A DNA stretch of 64,000 nt, from contig NC_060254.1 of assembly GCF_921293095.1 (NCBI RefSeq), forward strand, positions 110,818,917-110,882,916, written 5' to 3'. Origin of the DNA: Ischnura elegans. Taxonomy: Eukaryota; Arthropoda; Insecta; Odonata; Coenagrionidae. Of the stretch, positions 52,445 through 63,735 are shown piece after piece (positions within the stretch are counted from its first letter, which is position 1; the number at the start of each line of letters is the position of its first letter). Below the pieces are notes generated by a model. It searched no databases and had not been told where the DNA came from. It saw only the letters and a list, made by a program, of their open reading frames with translations. The position numbers and the translations under genes are program-made.

Positions 52445-54665
52445 CATATTACCATAATCGTGAGTTTATGTACTGCTTATGGGCTATCGATATGATGCAC
52501 AGCCATAAAATCGTTACACAAATTCAGAGTCACAATAATTAGCTGGTATGAATAATATCGCTCTCTGACGCATATTATACCGCCAAAAAACATAGAAAAG
52601 CAAATTACAGAGCCATTTATACCAAAGCAACAAATAGCATTACGCAACCTAATAGTGTGCATCACCATGTAACTTACTAATTGTTAGTAAGGGAATATAA
52701 CTCGGGAACAAAAGCCAATCCCCACCGCTTTTATATAATGTTGAGTTCTAGGTCTCTTTTGTATCACATCGCGTGTCGAGCACATCTATCCCATTCCAGG
52801 GCCTGAATGCCTTTTGAGGCTTTCTATCTTCGCCTCCCCTTGTTCGCGTCCTCGCATCGCACGATCGTTCCGCCCTCCATTCTTTTCAAGTCGATCACGC
52901 AATCTCAGCACTGCGGGGAAATGTGGAAGCGTTAAACCATCTCTGTATAAATTCCAAGTTATTCTGCTGTCACTTTAAAATTATCTATTTAGGTCAGAAA
53001 ACTCAGTAGCAACTATTCTCATGAGCAATCAAAAACAGCATTCGACCCTATGAATAAATATGATTTGCAACACTCATTCAATTTTTGTCAAGCTCAATTG
53101 TAAATATTTTTTGCTGGACTACTTTATTTGACTAATTTTATCGTTTCAGATAATCTCATCGTTTTTTTTTTTTTGAGTTTTTAATAGAGGATATTTATTT
53201 ACAATTAATTATTAAAACGATTCTTTCTCGTTTTATCTTTATTTTCCTTCGCATTGATTTGAGTGAATTTAGCTTGACATTTCATCTAGAGGACAGGGAT
53301 TCGAATTTATGGCGTGCAGGAGAATATTCTCAGTATTAGGCTCTATCACCGAAGATAGCTTGTCTAACAAGTAGAGTAGTTCATTTCTTCCAAAGAGAAT
53401 CTAGTATAATGGGTGAAAGTACTGTTTTGTTATTGTATTTATATAACTGCTTTGAATTATGTCGCTCAATAATTTAATAGAGTACATTTTTGGACGCTAA
53501 ATTTCTTCATTACCATATCTTGAAAAAAAATGGCCACACTTTAGACTTTCTTCCTTATTTTGAGTTCGTAATTTTTTTCGGCACTGCACGCATGAACTCT
53601 ATTTTCTTGGTCGCGTCCTCTCTGCTTATTTTACCCTGGCTTTCTTAGGCAGTGGAGCGAAATATTTGCCCGCCCTTGCTTCGAATGCAGTGCCAATATT
53701 TTTTATCCTCCCTTGCTTAACCAGCCACCCGGAAGATTGGGAAGTCAAATGCTGTGATGGTATTCGTCTAGGAATACGTCCACCTCTTATTTTTTTGTCT
53801 TTGGTCGGCCCGCTATATTTCAAGGAGTTCACGAGAGGATTCATAAAAGGAAGGCCATTTTGCCTATCCTATCTGATAAATGATTCCTGCTATGCGTCCT
53901 CTAGTACTTATCGCCATTTTCTTTTATCCATTTATTTTCTCAGAGCATAAAAAGTTCTAAAATATTTTTTGGAGTGATGCAGTTACGGTTCGAGCGGAAT
54001 TCAGCACTTAATAAGAACAGGAACCATGAGGAGCGTCCGAAGATGACGCATAAATTCGCCGAAACTAGTTGTACGAGTCAGAAAAACAAAGTGGGTTTAT
54101 CCTATATCCTTTGAATATTTCATTTTATACCATTTAGTAACTAAATCAACGACAAAATAGCTCAAAAATGAACGTGTTATGACCACCTGTGATGAATATA
54201 AAGGCCTTAAATTATTATATCTCTTGAAATCTTCTTGCCACATATTTTTCACCTTGACCCAATGCACGCTTCTTTCAAGTCTTGGGCGTAGCGCAAGAAT
54301 TTTCCTCCGAGTATTCGGGGAAGCACTTGAGCTCGGGAGTGTGAACACTTACACAGCCGAGCAGTGAGTAGGAAAACTGTGAGCAAGGGTTGGATCCAAA
54401 TATCCACTCGACTGGGAGCCAGCACCCTTTGCAATTTCATGCCACTACTTTCAGGATTCGCCATGACTCGTTTTTTCCTTCAATGCTCATCATCTCATTC
54501 ATTAACATTGTTGCTCATTAAGTTTGCTTTTGTCTTTTACTTTTTACATTTTATCCGGTACTATACTACCCTTTTGTATACCCATGAATATGTTCTCCTC
54601 ATTTTCATTTCAACCAGATATTTCTTTAATATTTTTCCCATGTTATTTTGCCAACATGATCCCTA
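52445..54665. other. no feature recognised
   Basis: AT-rich, with a T run at 53163-53177. Small frames (53666-53950, 54364-54666) have no domain. Confidence 0.4.
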
Positions 54666-54669
54666 AGTC

Positions 54670-55225
54670 ACCCGTATGAAGTTGGGATTCTTCGAGCGTA
54701 TTGTGGGAAGGTTTTCAGATGGAATAGTAAAAGAGAGCTGCAATTTCGCACTCGCCCGGCCTCACCTTGAATATCCCGCGAGCGTATGGGATCCGGCAAA
54801 GACAGATTTAATCCGTAAACTTAATAAAATACAATGGAATACTGCGTGATTTGACAAAAACTGCCAAGAGCGTACTGAGAGGGCTACATTGATTTTATGC
54901 GAATTAGGCTGGGAGCCTCTGGAAACTCGGAGGGTGCGCGCTAGGCTTAGATTGCTTTAGCAATTGGGAATAGATATCTTTCAGAGGGATACAGAGAAAA
55001 CGAATTAACATTAGATATTCCAGGTCCAATAGAAACGATAAATTAGCATAGATATTTTGACGAGCGGATAGGTGCAACAATTCGTTTTCACCCGCACGAC
55101 GAAGGAATTTAATTAAAGCCTCGGCGTAATTTCGTTAGAGCATTTCGTTTTCATATGCTAACGGATAGTGTCCTTACACCCTCCGCCACACGCCGATTGA
55201 GCAGACTTGCGGGGTAGTATATATA
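54670..55225 (+). pseudogene. decayed CR1-B 3' portion
   Basis: This aligns with 19135-19690: GTATTGTGGGAAGGTTTTC, CGCGAGCGTATGGGATCCGG, AATTAGGCTGGGAGCC and the 3' end CACACGCCGATTGAGC...TTGCGGGGTA. Many substitutions and stops; it is the oldest of the three larger CR1-B copies. Confidence 0.8.
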
Positions 55226-55229
55226 TGCT

Positions 55230-55985
55230 CGTTTTTCTATTTCATCCAAGATGGTTGGCTGTGATAATGATCAGCTCTTGCTAATTCACTGCATTATATT
55301 CGGAATCAAGAAAGAAAGCGATCCTCTTCCTTCACGTTTCATTCCATTTTGGTTGCCTGTGCATGTGGTTTACCGCATGGAAAGATAAAAGGAGCATCTG
55401 AATAGTGGCTTTGGTCATTCTATGGAGATACGAGATATCATGCCATATTGTAAAATTCAAGGGTATTTGTTTTATGGCGGTTAGTGTGGTGGTATTAATA
55501 CGAAAGCATAGCATTTTTAATAAGAATAATTTTATATTTGTTAAAGTCCGTATTATTATTAACTGATGATTGAATCATTAAATGAATCAGCAACTACTGA
55601 TTCATCAGCTCTTAGATTTTTTTATTATAACGGAATTGGAACCAGTCTGCAATTAAATATTTTTGTGGAAAATTATCAGTCTATTCTTATAAATTCGTTG
55701 GACTCCCGCAAAGTCGCGAGAATTTGGATGTAATGTAAACAATTTCTGATTTCAATATTCGGTCTTGTATCTTAAAAATGCGTAAGATTTTGTTTGTCGC
55801 GAACCTCTTTTTTTAACCCGTCTATATATAAAATTAGATAAATCTAATTGGTTTGCTTGCACGGCAAGTTGTCCTTTTCGCAGTCAATGTAATATTGCTA
55901 CTAGCATCCCCATTAATGGGAGGGGATCAAAACAAGAAATTAAATACATATTTGTTTTTTTTAAGCCAAAAAGTTTTGGAAGCAT
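55230..55985. other. no feature recognised
   Basis: AT-rich, no coding frame of note. Confidence 0.4.
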
Positions 55986-56024
55986 TTTTACATCAAGCAA
56001 TATTTATTATAGTTTAAAGTATAC

Positions 56025-56175
56025 CGGGACTAGCCGCGGTGATAACTTTTACGGGAGTCACTCGCAATGCACAATCGTGCGAAAGATCCACAGAGAAAAA
56101 AATCATTCGCCTTGACCGGGATTCGAGCCCGGATCCCCCGATTTCCGGTCGAGTGCTTTTGCCAGTTAGGTAAAT
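56025..56175 (-). repeat. tRNA-derived SINE joined to the 3' end of a Tx1-like LINE
   Basis: Minus-strand order: D-arm remnant TAACTGGCAAAAGC, anticodon stem-loop ACTCGACCGGAAATCGGG, T arm CCGGGCTCGAATCCCGG, acceptor strand TCAAGGC, then a non-tRNA tail with TCTCTGTGGATCTTTCGCA and CGTAAAAGTTATCACCGCGG to about 56025. The 5' acceptor strand is missing because LINE sequence begins there. The same sequence follows the other Tx1-like LINE at 63630. Confidence 0.8.
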
Positions 56176-56307
56176 ATACATTTATTTCAACTTTCAAGCA
56201 GCAAAGTACAATTCTCCACAGCACACATTAATATCTTTCTTATCAAAAATCAGTGTCCAGTGGTTCTTCTAACACAAATCAGTGTCCAGTGGTTCTTTTA
56301 ACTCAAA

Positions 56308-59300
56308 TCAGTTCCCAGAAGCAGGCTCCTCTCCCGCCAGTGACGACGATGACACAGCATCCACACCATCCTCCGCCAGTGCTTTGCGGAAGACAGAAGC
56401 GAGGAAAGAGCGCACCTCGGCTGGCGCACCATGCACCGAAATGCTATCAACGAAGCAGAGGAGTCCTTTCCCTACTGCCTTATGTATTAATTTCAAAAAA
56501 ATATATTGTGATATTAATGAGGAAAGTATTACATTCTTAAAATTGGGAAATAGCTTAAAATTTAACATGATCAAGTTTTCATTCGTGATGGCACCACCAC
56601 CAAAGGCATCCCAGGTACGATAAATCTTTCTTATGGCTCCCCACACTCTCCCACCATCACCGCAGCCGAGAATGTAATGAGGAGCGGAGTCAACCCGACC
56701 GCGTGCGACGCAAGCAGAAGAATCGGCAAGCCTCATTCTCGACATCACCTCGCGCGTAGGGAGGAGGCGAGCAATAGTGTCAAACATGGCGCTCGCCGCC
56801 CCCGCGTCCCCCCGGCACGCAGCCCAGTTTCTCCATGGGTTAATGATTGAAGTGGGAGGATACTTCTCCCTCTCGATGAGCCTCTGGTAAACAGTCTTTA
56901 CTATAAATGTTTCTCCTGTTCGCAGGCATTCCGTTATTTTTCGGCATTCCTGAATGCATCTCCCAAACGGCGTGCTTTGAAAATTGGCTTCCGTCCACGC
57001 GGAGTGGAGGAGACCCCGCCTGGCCTCATCAACCCCATAATTTTGGTCGATACTTTCGAGAAAATTACATTGGATTTTAAAGCAATGTTTGTTAAGATCA
57101 AACCACCTCTTGTCGGAGGGTTGTAAAGCTGTTGCCTTGCAGCCTTTCTCAAATAACCATGCCAGAGGAAAGAATTAGTGTTCCTAACCATCTTTGCATG
57201 CACTTCTTTTGGCAAAGGCCACACATGAGCGAGGTACCAAATTTTTGGGAATATTACCTGATCGAGGAGGCGGACCCGAGCGGCGAGAGGGAGGGAGGGA
57301 AGCTTGTAGCGACCCGAACCCCCCAGCCTTTAACCTCCCCCCAGTTCTTCTCAAGAGACTGTTTCACATCGGAGCCCCACCATAATCCTAGAATTTTTAC
57401 AGGCGGGGTGCCTAATTCCCACACGTTAGAGGCTATATCACCCTTAGTTCTCTCAATTTTGATTTAGTTTTATTCACTTCTAAACCACCTGGAGCAAAGG
57501 ATTGAATTAAGCCATTGGCCAAGAGTAGTTGGCTTGGATGCCCAATGAATAAAGTCAAATCGTCAACGTATACAATATTTGAATAAGTAATTCCTTGTCC
57601 AGCTATGCCAACTCCGGCAGCTTCAAGTGCCCTTGTAAGTGGGTCCATTGCGACGGCAAATAGAGCCATAGATAGGGGACATCCTTACCTAACAGAATTC
57701 TTGATAAGAAATTCATGTGAAGTTTTCCAACCTATCCTTATGCATGATTTTGCTTCGTTGTATTGATTTTGAATTGCCCGAATAAAGATGAGGGGGAAAG
57801 CCATTTTTTTAAGAATATATAAAATATATTCAATACGAATATAATCAAACGCTTTAGTAAAATCTACGGGTAAAATGGCAAAAAAATCTTCGGAAGGAGG
57901 ACACAGAGCCAAAAAAATATCCCTTAATAATAGTGAAGCGTCTAGAATATTTCGTTTTTTCGAAACCGCGTACTGTGTTACAGATAATGTGGATTCCAGA
58001 GACTCCGTAAAACGAGATTTTAATATACGCGTAAAAATTTTATAGTCTGAATTCAATAATGCTATAGGTCTGAAATCATTTAAGGACTAAGGCCGATTTA
58101 CCTTTGGTAAAAGCGAGATAATTGCGGTACATTGACTTGAAGTCAGTGCCTCGCCTTGGCAGAAAATCTGGTTGAAAATAGCTAAAAAGTCGGGGTCAGA
58201 AGATCACCACAAATGGAGTAAAATTCATAAGATATACCATCTGACCCTGGGGCCTTGCCTTTTGGGAGGAGGCGAAGAATTTCCTCTACCTCCTCTCCTC
58301 TTATCTCACCAGCTAGCAACTCACCGTCTTGTGGCGAGAGGGTGGGTATATTAGGATACGGAGGGAGATCGTCTTCGTTCCAGACCCCGTATCGAGCAAA
58401 TATTCTCTGAAAATACCGTGAAGCAGTATCGAGGAGATCACCATCAGCGCATTCTGCCGGCGGTAAAGTGGTAGACATGTCTTTGCGGAGTCTGATCACC
58501 CTCCGAAGCTCAGAGAGTGTGAAAGGGCCCCACGTGTCAGGATTCAGTTCTCTCTGCCACCGACTTGGAGCGTAACGCTTCATTTCATGCATTAAAATGG
58601 TGTTATTCAAAAGGGCTGTCTCCTCATAAAAATTTTTTGGACGGGGATTGAGATTTAGTAATTCTCTTAAGGCGGTTTGATAGAACATGATTGTGGCATC
58701 CATTTACCTCCGCCACTCATATGTTGAGCGTCGTATAAAGGATTTAATCTTTGGTTTTTAAAGTAAATTCCCACCAGGTTAGAGCATCGGTGCCCGGACG
58801 ACGCATGGAGATAATATCCGCCACCCGTCGCCGGACAGCGCAACGAAAATCCTCGTCTTGAAAGGGCCTAGTGTCCATCCTCCACATGGTTGTTTCAGGG
58901 CGGTGGGAGTGAGGGATGGAAGGGAGCGAGAGGTCAAGAAGGAGCGCACAATGATCAGAAAGAGAAACCGGTATAGTATGAGTGGTGTAAGGGATTTGTT
59001 TAAGTAATCGGGAGAGAAATATAAAGTCAATGCGTGTTCTAGAACTTGGACCAACACGCGTGAAAGGGATGGGGCCCAAAGTACTGCGTAAAACTACGTC
59101 AGTTGCACAAAGCGCATCAATTAGAAAAGATAAGGCTCGGCTCGGTCGGTATAAAATTCTTTGATTGTTGGATTCCAAGTCCTCCCTTCTATGTATTGCA
59201 TTGAAATCTCCAGTTAAAATTGCTTTCCCAGTGAAAGAAGTCACGTAAGGTAAAACAGTTTCCGAATAAAATGTTTCCCTTTCTACTCTATTTCTCTCAC

Positions 59301-59655
59301 CCGGTGGCGCATATATGTTGATAATATTAATTTCGCCGTAAATAGTTAGGCTGGTTATCCTACCTGAGGCGTGAAATCGTACATTAGAGACTGGGATGCC
59401 TTTCTTGACGAGTATAGTGGTGCTTGCACGTGACCCTCCGCAATTTGCAAAGGCTCGATAAATAGAATTTGGCAAAATGATTCCCTCTGTTTTTTCTTGA
59501 AGGCAGACGACATCTGCCCCGTAATTTCTAAAAAGTGCCAAAAATAGGTTAATCTTAAGTGGGCTAGAAGACCCGGCAATATTTAAAGAAAACAGGATCA
59601 TAATTGAGGTATTGGGATAGGGCTTAACTTGAGTCTCTCCTCTTGGATCCTCCAC
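56308..59655 (-). pseudogene. Tx1-like ORF2: APE endonuclease, RT, C-terminal finger; multiply broken
   Basis: 59655-58744 is a readable APE endonuclease (SLNIAGSS, VCLQEKTEG, INIYAPPG, LTGDFNAIH, RIDFIFLSR, SDHCALL). 58703-58182 continues the linker to LLPKGKAPGSDGISYEF. The RT then follows in pieces: FRPIALLNSDYKIF, SVTQYAVSKKRNILD, PVDFTKAFDYIR, MALFAVAMDPLTRAL and YVDD (near 57565; YVDD rather than YADD). The last piece, 56787-56308, has LLPTREVMSRMRLADS and HYILGC, the site of a CxxC...H...C finger in which the second Cys is Arg. At least six stops or shifts separate these parts. The RT signature DYRPIALLN-x-DYK and RQGCPLS place it in the L1/Tx1 group, not CR1. Confidence 0.85.
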
Positions 59656-59746
59656 CGTGGCTCTTCTTCCTGTGTTCGCCCCTTTGTTTACCCGGTCGAC
59701 TGCCCCGGCCGCGGCGTTGAGACCCCCGGACTGCTATGACCGGTTG

Positions 59747-61090
59747 TCAGTCGTCGTCCTTGGCGTCCAAATGGCTGGAATGGTTATCAGATGACTCTCC
59801 GTCTTCGTCACTCTCTGATTGTGGAAGCGATAAGGTGAAGGTGCTGGGGATTACCTCCATGAGGCGCGAGGAGGGAGGGGGGAGTGTTTCAAGGGAAACT
59901 TTTGACTCGGAGACGGACCCAGCCGTCAGCAGTGATGTTTCTTTGACGTCGCAGATAGGAGGTTTCGGAGTCATGGAAGTGATATGTGCGAGGGCCTCGG
60001 GGGGTAAACACTTCGTATCCATAGCCGCAGAAATATCCCCTTCCCCGATTGCACTCTCGTCTTCACCAGTCAAAATAGCTCTCGTCTCCTCTCTTTCCCT
60101 GCTTAGGCGTCACATCCTCTCGCCTTCGCTGATTTTCTATCACCTCTGCGACCTTCCCTATGGGATTCTCCATGTCCTCGGTGCTTCCGGCGATGAAAGT
60201 GTCAACTGCAGTTCTCTCAGTCTTCCCTTTTTTCTTAGGAGTTTCCTCTTCTCCACTTGAATGGCGGCGTGCTTTTTCTTGATGGCCAAGGGTGTTTAGT
60301 AGAGTTGGGACGGATGGGGATAATGGCGGGGGCGGTGGTCGGGGGATGGTAGGGGAGGCTCCGGGGTATATCCCTCCCAGGGAAATATGCTGCTCAGGGG
60401 CGGTCGCGCACTGCGTGGTTCCTTCGAGTCCAAGAGGAGTGAGGCCACACTCCTCATCCACGGCCTCGCTCAATTCGACTGTTTCTCCTGAGGTCGCCTG
60501 GGCGTAGCTCCTACTAGCGTAATTACGTGGGCACAACCGTCTTTCAGGACCCTCCTCTCCACAACGGACACAGGTTCTTCGTTGTCCGTCATAAATAATT
60601 ATGGCCTTATTCCCTGCTATATTTACATAGCTAGGTATATTTTTCTCTACCACCATTCAGGCAATTCTCGTGCCGGTTAGTACGCCGAACAACTGATCTC
60701 CTGGCCACTTGTCGTCTGACATTCTTATAACTTTCCCATAGCGGGATAAATGATCACGGATGTCCTCTTTACTAACCTCAGGTGGTAGACATGAAATTTT
60801 CACATTCACAGGGGAGCCGGAGGTCCTTTCTAAAGTTATGTATCCCCTTTTCGTGTCCTCAGATGAGAAGGGGAGACGTTTCGGGTGTTTCTATATAATT
60901 TTTTCCACAAGTCAATAATTTTCGTCAGCTTCACGAAGATGTCCCTCCGGTTCAAGCCAAACTGGATGGCAACGACATCCTCTGCCGCGAGGCCCAACAA
61001 TCGAATAAACGAGTGGACTTCGAGCGGCGTTGCGTTTTTCACTTCTTCTTCTAGTTGAATCAGTAAGGTATTAATCCTTTGCACCGCCAT
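59747..61090 (-). pseudogene. Tx1-like ORF1: RRM-like and CCHC-type protein, broken
   Basis: The frame starts MAVQRINTLLIQLEEEV at 61090 and shifts near 60836-60850. It continues with SPVNVKISCLPPEVSKEDIR and LSRYGKVIRMSDDKWPG, meets a stop near 60658, then gives KNIPSYVNIAGNKAIIIYDG and CVRCGEEGPERRLC. This is the layout of Tx1-clade ORF1 proteins: a strand-helix module with K/R-x-Y-G-K-V, an IPSY-x-x-I-x-G block and a CCHC knuckle. The knuckle's His is Pro. The C-terminal part is acidic and serine-rich and shifts frame again near 60070. Expected role: RNA binding in the retrotransposition particle. Confidence 0.7.
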
Positions 61091-61362
61091 TTTAGGTGAA
61101 CGGGAAGATCAATACAAAGGGATATGGAAATATAGGGGTCAGGGGTCACTTGGTTCTCGGAACCGCATACAGACCACTAAAAAAACAGGTGGAACAGCTA
61201 AAAAAGTAAATTAACGGCCGCATAGCGGCCGCTAACTAAATCAGACAACTGGAAAACTGAATTTCCACCTATGCAAGATTTTACTTCACACACACGAAAA
61301 ATTAACACGGAACTTCGTCGTCCCAACTCCCGGCAAGGAGAGGCTTCTCCGGCCGGCAAATA

Positions 61363-61426
61363 TTCAGCCTTGGGGCTCACTCGCAGCGATCGAGAAACAC
61401 GTCCGCTCAGTTAAGCTACCGAGGCG
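61363..61426 (-). repeat. tRNA-like SINE remnant between the two Tx1-like LINEs
   Basis: Minus-strand GCCTCGGTAGCTTAACTGAG gives an acceptor strand and box A. The sequence then passes through TTTCTCGATCGCTGCGAGTG, which resembles the SINE tail, with box B deleted. The two LINEs diverge from either side of this remnant. Confidence 0.6.
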
Positions 61427-61429
61427 TCA

Positions 61430-63629
61430 TTCTTCCCTGTGGATATTTGGACACTCACCGGCGGCATCGCTGAGGAGGAGCTCGATGCCGTAATAAAATC
61501 GCTACCAAAAGGAAAAGCGCCAGGTATGGTCGGATTACCCTTTGAATTCTATGTAACCTTTTGGAATATACTTGGGAAAACATTAAAAAATGTTCTCAAT
61601 CAGTCATTGGCTGATGGAACTTTGACTCCGAGCCAAATATGCGCCGTCATTAGTCTCCTTCCAAAGTCGGGGCGCCCAAAATCATTCCTCGACTACAGGC
61701 CGATAGCGCTCCTCAACAGAGACTACAAAATATTGGCGCATGTGCTTAAAAACCGCATGATCGAAGTTACGGGTCTTGTTTTGTCTCCGTTACAATTTGC
61801 TATCTCAAGGCAACGAAACATAATAGATGCCACATTACTCATCCGAGACATAATTCTATCCGCATCGGAAATGGAAAAAGACCCTTGCTACATACTTGTT
61901 GTAGACCTCAAGAAGGCCTTTGATTTTGTTCGCGTTCCATATATTATTGAAATAATGAAACGCATGCTCTTTCCTGATAAATTCATTGAGTTCATCAGCA
62001 CCCTGTATTCAAACGTGAATATCAGAATTAAGATAAACAATGCTTTCACCCCGGTCGTTGAAATAAGGAATTCCGTGAGACAGGGTTGTCCGCTATCTAT
62101 GCTATTATTCGCCATTGCGATGGACCCGGTCATTCGCACTCTAGAAGCAGCGAACATTGGCAACGCGTGTGGAGGTTTTCGTCATACAGCTATTCTATAT
62201 GCTGATGACATCAGCATATTTATAAATTCACACGAACAGCTGGTGACTGCAAAAGAGATTATTCAAAGATATCAATCCGGCGGTTTGATCATCAATGAGA
62301 AAAAATCAAAATTCCTTCATATCTGCGGGCCACGACCAGTAATGCCAGCACCCTGGGCGGAGGTGTCACCATTTGTAAAGATATTAGGCCTATGGTGGGG
62401 CGCTAATCGAGAAGATATGCTTACTCGAAACAGGGAAGTGGTGGAGCGGGCCGTACGTCAAGGAGTGGGGATGTACACACTCAGCTCTCTGCCTCTCACG
62501 GGCCGTGTCCGCGCAGTTGAGCAGGTGATTACGCCCAAGATATGGTATACGGCTCACGTATGGCCCCTCCCCAACAAGACTCATATAGGTATTGGTATAA
62601 ACATATGCGGAAGGTCTCCCGCTCGCAGCTCTACGGTCCGTTTGATCGCGGAGGGCTAAAATTGACGGACGTAGCGTTAAAATGCGATACACTGCTAGCG
62701 AAGACACACGTACGAATTCTCGCGGGATCGGACACTCCGAGGAAAACCTTAATGAAAAATGCATGGGAAAAAGCTGATAATCTCATTACTTTCCGAAAAG
62801 CCTCTACAAACATTAAAAGGTTAGTTGAAATTCTTCGTGCGGGGGAATCATTTACGACGAAAATTATTTACGAGAGAGCATTGGGAATTAAATACCCGCA
62901 CTTTACCCGTCCACCGTCTAATTCGTGGCGGAACTGGGCTGATAGTGGGAAAGATGCTAGACTCATTAGTACGATGTACTGCGTGATAGCCGACCTTTTG
63001 CCTATAAGACAACACCTCCATCGTATGCGTCTTGCCGCATCCCCAAACTGCCCACTGTGTGGGCAAGGGGACACCAACAGCCATCATATTCTTGGCTGCA
63101 ATGAACCCCCTAAGGAATGGCTAGTCTTAAGGAGAATCCTCAGAACTTGGGACTCTTTCGGTGCCGGTCCAGATAGTGACGATAGGCTTAATTCCCTAAA
63201 TTTTTGACTTTTCCCTTCCTATAAAAGCAAAATCCTTTCCACATTGATATCCAAATTTGTTTATCTAAGACTGCATGGTGGGGATGTGGGCGGGGGTCTC
63301 TCAATGCTGCTCAGCGACCTCCCCCTCCGCGGCACTCCACCGTCTACACGACCCTGGCTCCTAAGACTCTTGAAGGCGAGGGAGTGAGTAAAGTGGCTGG
63401 ACGTCGCCCTGATTGCTCGACGTACTCTTGATGTGGGAGCACACCAGGGCATTGACAGCTGTATGCAGAGAGGACCTTGAGCAATAGACTACCGAAAGGC
63501 AACAGCACCCTTCAAAATGTTTTAATTGTTCTAATGCCTTTTTTAAATGTTTTTTTTTTGTCTTTAAAAATAGCGAAATGAACTTTGAAATAACTCTGTA
63601 CATCCATCTTGAAAATAAATGCAATTTAA
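61430..63629 (+). mobile_element. Tx1-like LINE, plus-strand copy, 5'-truncated
   Basis: It starts within ORF2 just upstream of the RT and ends with CTTGAAAATAAATGCAATTT directly before the tRNA-like sequence at 63630. Its protein is only moderately similar to the minus-strand copy, so it is a different family of the same clade. It has few lesions. Confidence 0.8.
61439..63207 (+). pseudogene. Tx1-like ORF2 (RT and C-terminal finger), one frameshift
   Basis: 61439-62600 reads LPKGKAPGMVGLPFEFY, DYRPIALLNRDYKILAHVL, SPLQFAISRQRNIIDA, VVDLKKAFDFVR, NSVRQGCPLSMLLFAIAMD and ILYADD (near 62200). A frameshift at about 62590-62610, after AHVWPLPNKTH, moves the rest into 62542-63207: RKVSRSQLYGPFDRGGLKL, LLPIRQHLHRMRLA and the finger CPLCGQGDTNSHHILGC with all four ligands. 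The endonuclease is lost by 5' truncation, so the copy cannot transpose alone. The RT catalytic motif is intact. Confidence 0.88.
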
Positions 63630-63735
63630 TCGTAGCTTAACTGGCTAAAGCACTCGACCGGAAATCGGGGGATCCGGGCTCGAATCCCGGTCAAGGCGAA
63701 TGATTGTTTCTCTGTGGATCTTTCGCAATATTTAT
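63630..63735 (+). repeat. tRNA-derived SINE joined to the 3' end of a Tx1-like LINE
   Basis: CGTAGCTTAACTGGCTAAAG (box A), an anticodon stem-loop with loop CCGGAAA, T arm CCGGGCTCGAATCCCGG (box B), acceptor 3' strand TCAAGGC, then TGATTGTTTCTCTGTGGATC. The 5' acceptor strand is replaced by LINE sequence. Loop position 33 is C rather than U and the variable loop is short, so this is not a working tRNA gene. The match to 56101-56170 is nearly perfect until about 63728. Confidence 0.82.

Larger units (their letters stand above)
56176..61362 (-). mobile_element. Tx1-like LINE, minus-strand copy, decayed
   Basis: It has a 5' UTR (to about 61091), a broken ORF1 with an RRM-like/CCHC protein, a broken ORF2 with APE endonuclease, L1/Tx1-type RT and a C-terminal zinc-finger-like region, and a short 3' UTR ending TTGAAATAAATG just before the tRNA-like SINE. 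The 5' UTR holds an 11-bp palindrome TTAACGGCCGC/GCGGCCGCTAA (61212-61236). It is nearly full-length, but with many stops and shifts. Confidence 0.75.

Noticed and set aside
56253..56623. Plus-strand frames over the Tx1-like 3' region
   Set aside because: Antisense to the readable C-terminus of the minus-strand ORF2.
63630..63702. Possible functional tRNA gene
   Set aside because: The 5' acceptor strand is absent, loop position 33 is C, and the same unit with the same non-tRNA tail occurs at 56025-56175; it is a SINE head.
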